Below are positions 56,983 through 61,841 of a DNA stretch of 61,841 nt, piece after piece. The position numbers and the translations under genes were made by a program. Origin of the DNA: Porphyromonas gulae DSM 15663. Lineage in GTDB: Bacteria > Bacteroidota > Bacteroidia > Bacteroidales > Porphyromonadaceae. How positions within the stretch are numbered: the stretch's first letter is position 1; each line of letters begins with the position of its first letter. Where the stretch lies: positions 1 to 61,841 of the forward strand of contig NZ_KB899159.1 of NCBI RefSeq assembly GCF_000378065.1, given 5' to 3'. The notes beneath the pieces are model-generated. The model had not been told where the DNA came from, searched no databases, and worked only from the letters and a program-made list of their open reading frames with translations.

Positions 56983-56992
56983 TTGCCTCTAA

Positions 56993-57988
56993 TTAAGGGA
57001 CTTCTACTTTGTTCAGGATTTCATTGACGACGGCGTCCGGAGTCAGGCTATTAGCCTCTGCCTCATAGCTGAGTCCGATACGGTGACGCATCACGTCATG
57101 ACATACGGCACGCACATCCTCAGGAATCACATAACCTCTATGTTTAATGAAAGCGTATGCACGTGCAGCCAACGCCAAATTGATAGAAGCTCGCGGCGAA
57201 GCTCCGAAACTGATCATATCTTTCAAATCGTTCAACCCGAATTGTTCGGGATAGCGTGTGGCAAAAACTATATCGACAATGTAGTGTTCGATCTTTTCAT
57301 CCAGATACACCTGCCTTACTACTCGGCGTGCTTCCAGTATTTCCTCCGTAGAGATCACGGGACGAATTTCAGCTGACCGGCCACCGATATTCTGCCGAAC
57401 GATCTGCATCTCCTCCTTCTTTTGAGGATAGTCTATCAGTACCTTCATCATGAATCGGTCTACTTGTGCTTCCGGCAGCTGATAAGTACCCTCCTGCTCG
57501 ATAGGATTCTGGGTAGCCATTACGAGGAAAGGCTCTGGGAGCTTGAAGGTCGTTTCACCAATGGTAACCTGTCTCTCCTGCATCGCTTCGAGCAGAGCAC
57601 TCTGCACTTTGGCCGGAGCACGGTTGATCTCATCGGCCAAAATAAAGTTTGCAAAAATGGGACCCTGCTTTACTTGAAATTCCTCGCGCTTCTGGCTGTA
57701 CATCATAGTCCCCACGACGTCAGCAGGCAAGAGGTCCGGCGTAAACTGTATGCGGTTGTACTTGGCACTGATCAGCCCGGCCAGGGTTTTGATCGCCAAA
57801 GTCTTGGCCAATCCCGGCACACCCTCGAGCAGGATATGCCCATCGGCCAATAGTCCGATCAGAAGCGACTCCACCAAATGGTTCTGCCCGACGATATTCT
57901 GCGCCATACCGCGCGTGATGAGATTCACAAATGAGCTTTTCTGCTCAATAAGCTCTGTAAGAGCCTTGATGTCAATGGTTTCACTCAT
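56993..57988 (-). CDS. MoxR-family AAA+ ATPase
   Basis: This 331-residue AAA+ protein has Walker A GVPGLAKT (about 55-62), Walker B ILADEINRA, sensor 1 ATQNPIEQEG, arginine finger region and sensor 2 FGASPRASI. MoxR ATPases are thought to remodel or insert metal or cofactors into vWA-domain partners. It is the first gene of moxR-DUF58-DUF4381-batA-batB-batC-batD-batE. No consensus promoter is clear in the 101 bp before it. Confidence 0.95.
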   Translation of the reverse strand: MSETIDIKALTELIEQKSSFVNLITRGMAQNIVGQNHLVESLLIGLLADGHILLEGVPGLAKTLAIKTLAGLISAKYNRIQFTPDLLPADVVGTMMYSQKREEFQVKQGPIFANFILADEINRAPAKVQSALLEAMQERQVTIGETTFKLPEPFLVMATQNPIEQEGTYQLPEAQVDRFMMKVLIDYPQKKEEMQIVRQNIGGRSAEIRPVISTEEILEARRVVRQVYLDEKIEHYIVDIVFATRYPEQFGLNDLKDMISFGASPRASINLALAARAYAFIKHRGYVIPEDVRAVCHDVMRHRIGLSYEAEANSLTPDAVVNEILNKVEVP

Positions 57989-58089
57989 TGGTTTTCTATA
58001 TCTTTTCTTGCTAAATTCTAATGAAGACTATGCACGTCATCTCATGTTGGGATAGACACATAGTATCCGGCAGGGTTTAAGTTCGAAGT

Positions 58090-59016
58090 TCAGCCTACGG
58101 CCAGCATTCGCTCAATCGAGAGCAAAGCCTTCTCTCTGATTTCGGCAGGCACTTTCACCTCATAACGGTTGTGGCGGAGAGCTTCCAACACCTCCCACAA
58201 ACCTGTTTGTTTCATATGGAAACAGCGGTTGTCGGGTTGAATGGCAATAAACGTTTTACCCGGATTTTCTTTCCGCAACACGTGCAGCGTCTCCGGCTCC
58301 GTAGCAATAACAAACATTTTTTTGTCAGACACCCGAGCATGATTAAGAATACCGGCCGTGGAATACATAAAGCAGCGACTGCTACTCAGCACTCGTGGCG
58401 AATGAGAACCCTCGCTCTCCGGATGAATGAGAATATCAGCATCGGGATACAGCTCCAAAGCCTCTAAGATGGATTCTTCCGTAATCCGCTCATGCACGAA
58501 ACACGAAGCATCCCAAAGCTCCATCTCCCGTCCTGTCTTCCGCGAGATATAAGCTCCCAGATTTCGATCCGGTCCAAAGAGAATTTTTCTGTCTCGAGGC
58601 AAGCTCTCCACCACCTTGAGTGCATTGCTGCTTGTACAGCAGTAGTCCGTCCATGCCTTTACCTCGGCAGTCGTATTGACATAGCTGACGATGAGTCCAT
58701 CCGGGTTCTGCTCCTTCCAGCGGCGCAAGCCTTCGGCAGAGGCACCTTCGGCCAAAGAACAACCGGCATATTTCGTGGGAGTGAGGATAGTCTTCTGTGG
58801 CGAAATAATCGAAGCTGTTTCGGCCATGAAGTGGACTCCGCAAAAGAGTATCGTATCCGCCTCCGTATCGGCAGCCTGACGGGACAGACCAAGAGAATCC
58901 CCGATATAATCGGCAATGTCCTGCACCTCAGGGCGCGCATAGTAGTGTGCCAAAATAATGGCATTCCGTTCTTTCTTGAGAAGCTCTATCTCTTTAAGAA
59001 TATCCTTTGTTTGCAT
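58090..59016 (-). CDS. nadA: Quinolinate synthase A
   Basis: This 308-residue [4Fe-4S] enzyme condenses iminoaspartate with dihydroxyacetone phosphate to quinolinate. The N-terminus has AHYYARPEVQDIADYIGDS; cluster cysteine candidates are C86 (YAGCSLAEG), C126/C127 (DYCCTSSN) and C265 (PDNRCFHMKQ). It is last in the nadB-nadC-nadA run, 19 bp after nadC. Confidence 0.95.
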   Translation of the reverse strand: MQTKDILKEIELLKKERNAIILAHYYARPEVQDIADYIGDSLGLSRQAADTEADTILFCGVHFMAETASIISPQKTILTPTKYAGCSLAEGASAEGLRRWKEQNPDGLIVSYVNTTAEVKAWTDYCCTSSNALKVVESLPRDRKILFGPDRNLGAYISRKTGREMELWDASCFVHERITEESILEALELYPDADILIHPESEGSHSPRVLSSSRCFMYSTAGILNHARVSDKKMFVIATEPETLHVLRKENPGKTFIAIQPDNRCFHMKQTGLWEVLEALRHNRYEVKVPAEIREKALLSIERMLAVG

Positions 59017-59035
59017 ACAAAAACCAACTTAAAGC

Positions 59036-59878
59036 TTACTGAGTAAGGAGGAAATTCATGCTGATGTCCATGGCCGTAACGCTATGGGTCAAAGCACCTA
59101 CGCTGATGTAATCCACACCCGTTTCTGCCACACTTCTCAGCCGTTCGAGTGTCATATTGCCGCTGGCTTCTGTCCTGGCACGTCCGGCAATCAGCCCCAC
59201 CGCTTCACGCATGGTATCATTGTCCATATTGTCCAGCATGATTATGTCTGCACCATAGCGTACTGCTTCTTCGACCTCAGCCAGGTTGGATGTCTCCACT
59301 TCCAACTTGATAGAAAGCGGGAGTGCTCTTCTGGCTGCTTCGATGGCTTGGGGTATTCCTCCGGCGACCTTGATGTGATTGTCCTTGAGCATAATCATAT
59401 CATAGAGGCCCATGCGATGGTTATGTCCACCGCCATGGCGAACGGCCATCTTATCCGTTATTCGCATACCGGGTGCCGTCTTGCGAGTATCCAAAAGCCT
59501 TACGGCCGTACCTTTCAATGCCTCGGCATAGCGAGCGGTCATAGTGGCAATACCACTCATTCTTTGCAAAAAATTAAGCGCCAATCGTTCGGCTTGTAAC
59601 AAAGCCCGGTAACTGCCTTCCACACGCAGGATTACTTGACCGCGCTTTACGGGATCGCCATCCGACACATATGGAGTCCATGTCAGGGCTTCGAATCGCT
59701 CGAAGACACGGCGGGCAACTTCCATTCCGGATATGATGCCATCGGCCTTCATTACCATTGTGGCTGCAGCACCTTCCGATTGAGGGATAATGGCATTGGA
59801 AGAAATATCTCCATCGGCAATGTCCTCTGCTATTGCCAGATCGATCAATTTCTCCAAAAGCATTTCTTCATGAGTCAT
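59036..59878 (-). CDS. nadC: Nicotinate-nucleotide pyrophosphorylase (quinolinate phosphoribosyltransferase)
   Basis: This 280-residue enzyme converts quinolinate and PRPP to nicotinate mononucleotide. Motifs: EDIADGDISSNAI, LNFLQRMSGIATMT, LLDTRKTAPGMR, HGGGHNHRMGLYDMIMLKDNH, VEVETSNLAE and IMLDNMDNDTMREAV. Length is normal. It lies 31 bp after nadB. Confidence 0.96.
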   Translation of the reverse strand: MTHEEMLLEKLIDLAIAEDIADGDISSNAIIPQSEGAAATMVMKADGIISGMEVARRVFERFEALTWTPYVSDGDPVKRGQVILRVEGSYRALLQAERLALNFLQRMSGIATMTARYAEALKGTAVRLLDTRKTAPGMRITDKMAVRHGGGHNHRMGLYDMIMLKDNHIKVAGGIPQAIEAARRALPLSIKLEVETSNLAEVEEAVRYGADIIMLDNMDNDTMREAVGLIAGRARTEASGNMTLERLRSVAETGVDYISVGALTHSVTAMDISMNFLLTQ

Positions 59879-59909
59879 AACTTAAAAGTGATGAGGGTAT
59901 TACGCATTT

Positions 59910-61466
59910 TTATTTGATATGTCTTGCTCTGCCGGCAAGGATGTAGGAGGAGTGCTTGCGATAGGCCTCGCTCGTATCGGGATAGTCTTCCCGATAATGC
60001 CCTCCTCTACTTTCTCGGCGAGCTATCGCCCCCCGAACGATAAGCTGACCCACTGACAGCAGCTGCTCGGCAAAACAAGCATAAAGATCTTCTGTTCCGA
60101 GTAGTTTCCACCTAAGTTCTTCTATCTTCCGATCCACGGACAGAAGACCTTCTTCGTTGCGAATGATACCGACATAATCGGTCATCAGGCGGGACAACTG
60201 CTCTTTTACCTTATGATAGAGCGATGCATCTTTCGGCTCAGGATAGACAGCCATGCTCGACACCATTGTCGAATGGCCGATCGAATCCGAGGCAATCGTA
60301 TCAGCCACGACACGATGACCGAACACAAGGCATTCGATCAGAGAATTGGAAGCCAACCTGTTTGCCCCCATTATTCCGGTAGAAGCCACCTCTCCCACGG
60401 CATATAGATGAGGTACGGCCGTACAGCCATTCAGATCCGTACTGACCCCTCCCACCGTGTAGTGTGCCGCCGGAGCCACAGGGATACGGTCAGTAAGATC
60501 AAGCCCCAACTCTGCACAGCGAGCACAAATAGTGGGGAAACGTCTGCGAATATGATCCGGATCCAGATGTCGCAGATTGAGATAGACGTATTCGTCTCCC
60601 AAACGTCGCATCTCTAAAAAAATCCGCCGTGCCACCACATCACGAGGGGCCAATTCGGCCAATTCGTGAACGCCCTGCATGAAGCGTTCGCCTCTACTAT
60701 TATATAGGTGTGCTCCTTCTCCTCGTACGGCTTCGCTGATCAGGAAAGCCTCTCCTTTCGGATTGTACAGAGCTGTGGGATGAAACTGGACAAACTCCAT
60801 GTCGCGCACCTCACAGCCGGCATGATAGCAGAGGGCAATCCCATCTCCGAGGGTACCCTGCGGATTGGTAGATCTTCGATAGATGGCAGCCGATCCCCCG
60901 GTGGCCATCACCGTATGCTTGCCATAGAAAACGACTTCACGCCCATCTTCCCAATCCCATGTACGTACGCCACGGCAACCGAGGTCGTCTATCAGCAATT
61001 CGACCGCTTGGTGATTGACAAATATCTCTATCGCAGAAGTTTGCAGCACACTATCGATCATAAAGCTCGTGAGCATCCTACCGGTGGAATCACCTCCTGC
61101 ATGCAGAATCCGCTTGTGGTGGTGTCCACCTTCAAGCCCCAAAGCCAATAGGCCATCGGCTTCCGTATCGAAACGCATCCCCCAACGGATCAACTCGTCG
61201 ATCCGCTCCGGAGCCTCTTCGGCAAGCACCCTTACGGCATCGTCCTCACAAAGCCCCCGACCGGCTTCGACCGTATCGTTATAGTGGTTGTCCGGTGCAT
61301 CGTCAGCAGCCGTAACCGCTGCGACTCCCCCTTGTGCAAAGTACGAATTACTCTCATGGATGTCAGCTTTGGTTATCAGAGCTACCCGACCATGCTTCGA
61401 AGCCTTGAAAGCCGTATAGAGGCCGGCAAGGCCGCCTCCAACTACGATATAATCAAACCGATTCAT
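59910..61466 (-). CDS. nadB: L-aspartate oxidase
   Basis: This 518-residue FAD enzyme oxidises L-aspartate to iminoaspartate, the first step of de novo NAD synthesis. FAD motif VVGGGLAGLY is at 8-17; active-site regions include SYFAQGGVAAV, EGGHHHKRILHAGGDSTG, EFVQFHPTAL, APAAHYTVGGV and GANRLASNSLIECLVFG. The start at 61466 is chosen because the longer frame crosses a -7 element (TATCTTTG, 61489-61496). The gene order nadB-nadC-nadA suggests one transcript. Confidence 0.95.
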   Translation of the reverse strand: MNRFDYIVVGGGLAGLYTAFKASKHGRVALITKADIHESNSYFAQGGVAAVTAADDAPDNHYNDTVEAGRGLCEDDAVRVLAEEAPERIDELIRWGMRFDTEADGLLALGLEGGHHHKRILHAGGDSTGRMLTSFMIDSVLQTSAIEIFVNHQAVELLIDDLGCRGVRTWDWEDGREVVFYGKHTVMATGGSAAIYRRSTNPQGTLGDGIALCYHAGCEVRDMEFVQFHPTALYNPKGEAFLISEAVRGEGAHLYNSRGERFMQGVHELAELAPRDVVARRIFLEMRRLGDEYVYLNLRHLDPDHIRRRFPTICARCAELGLDLTDRIPVAPAAHYTVGGVSTDLNGCTAVPHLYAVGEVASTGIMGANRLASNSLIECLVFGHRVVADTIASDSIGHSTMVSSMAVYPEPKDASLYHKVKEQLSRLMTDYVGIIRNEEGLLSVDRKIEELRWKLLGTEDLYACFAEQLLSVGQLIVRGAIARRESRGGHYREDYPDTSEAYRKHSSYILAGRARHIK

Positions 61467-61537
61467 TCCGGACAAATTGATATGCCCGCAAAGATAAAGC
61501 AAATAAAAGGTTATCCGAAGGCAGAAAGACTGAGAGT

Positions 61538-61681
61538 CAGGGCAACCGCATCAAAAATTTCGAGAAAATACAAGTTGCTAATTTTCAAATGATTGCATTT
61601 CGGAGATTATACTCAAAGATAAAGAATGCACTCAAAACTATGATTGATAATCAGGCACTTACATTTTGATGCGGTTGCCTT
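61538..61681 (+). mobile_element. MITE-like element upstream of nadB
   Basis: A 16-bp perfect inverted repeat (GGCAACCGCATCAAAA at 61541-61556; reverse complement at 61664-61679) encloses 107 bp with no coding frame. It is flanked by a 10-bp direct repeat, GACTGAGAGT, at 61528-61537 and 61682-61691, as expected for a target-site duplication. Its parent element is not in the window. Confidence 0.78.
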
Positions 61682-61732
61682 GACTGAGAGTAAGCTAAAG
61701 GTCCAAAGGTGGAAGCGATTAATACAATTACG

Positions 61733-61773
61733 AATAAAAAAAGAAGAAGCTCCCCGAATTATTTTCGGGGAGC
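61733..61773 (-). terminator. Terminator for a minus-strand gene beyond the window
   Basis: A 10-bp stem (GCTCCCCGAA/TTCGGGGAGC, 61749-61758 with 61764-61773) is followed on the minus strand by TTCTTCTTTTTTTATT. The gene it serves would lie to the right; no start or end of it is visible. Confidence 0.68.
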
Positions 61774-61841
61774 CTGTTCTTAATGTTTTCACAACGGAAT
61801 AAAATCCTTGTTGGGAAATGCTTCAAATTTAGTTATGCAAA

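Larger units (their letters stand above)
61467..61841. other. Upstream region of nadB and right edge of the window
   Basis: Contains the nadB -7 element (61489-61496 on the minus strand), the MITE-like element with its 10-bp flanking duplications, and a terminator for an off-window gene. I see no coding sequence. Confidence 0.7.

Overview
The window looks like chromosome of Porphyromonas gingivalis or a very close Porphyromonas (Bacteroidales). The reasons are: five secreted proteins with type IX secretion system (T9SS) C-terminal sorting domains plus the T9SS component PorQ; a small Bacteroidetes-type RpoD; promoters of the Bacteroidetes form (TTG, 19-21 bp, TAnnTTTG); a MoxR/Bat operon; and few Shine-Dalgarno sequences. 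All calls come from reading the sequence; no database search was run.

Layout. 1-1354: an IS256-type insertion sequence (IS1249-like) with a twice-frameshifted transposase and doubled terminal inverted repeats. 1.6-11.2 kb, minus strand: a secreted tandem thioredoxin-like T9SS cargo, typA/bipA, the peroxide-detoxifying pair ahpC-ahpF, and a guaA-panB-TRIC-channel run. 11.9-22.4 kb, plus strand: rpmE (bL31 type B), the periplasmic protease htrA, rpoD, the ribosomal operon rpsF-rpsR-rplI, an LptF/LptG-type permease, ribBA, porQ, cmk and ispH. 22.4-24.2 kb: a convergent endonuclease/exonuclease/phosphatase and a cysteine-free thioredoxin-fold protein. A 1-kb gap follows with five 22-bp-spaced repeats.

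25.3-30.6 kb is an accessory island of four exported proteins: a gingipain-like (C25/clan CD) cysteine protease and three small proteins that are paralogues of one another. It is the most novel-looking locus here. 30.9-40.2 kb: pnp, a promoter-to-terminator unit with no ORF (candidate small RNA), a PUR-domain protein, an HD hydrolase, tRNA-Leu(CAA), rpe-comEC, aroK, a 7TM-HD protein and tRNA-His(GTG). 40.8-48.8 kb: a fibronectin-like T9SS cargo, a DUF2891 protein, a DPE2-type amylomaltase, folP and the c-di-AMP cyclase cdaA.

48.8-58 kb, minus strand, is the complete aerotolerance-type operon moxR-DUF58-(membrane protein)-batA-batB-batC-batD-batE followed by a PAP2 phosphatase. 58-61.5 kb is the de novo NAD operon nadB-nadC-nadA. 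Its upstream region carries a ~144-bp MITE-like element flanked by 10-bp direct repeats.

Themes: oxidative stress (ahpCF, thioredoxin folds, bat), secretion and proteolysis (PorQ, T9SS cargo, HtrA), and core information processing. The best leads are the C25 protease/paralogue cluster, the orphan small RNA unit, the lone perfect Shine-Dalgarno in front of rpsR, and several repeat families in the intergenic gaps.
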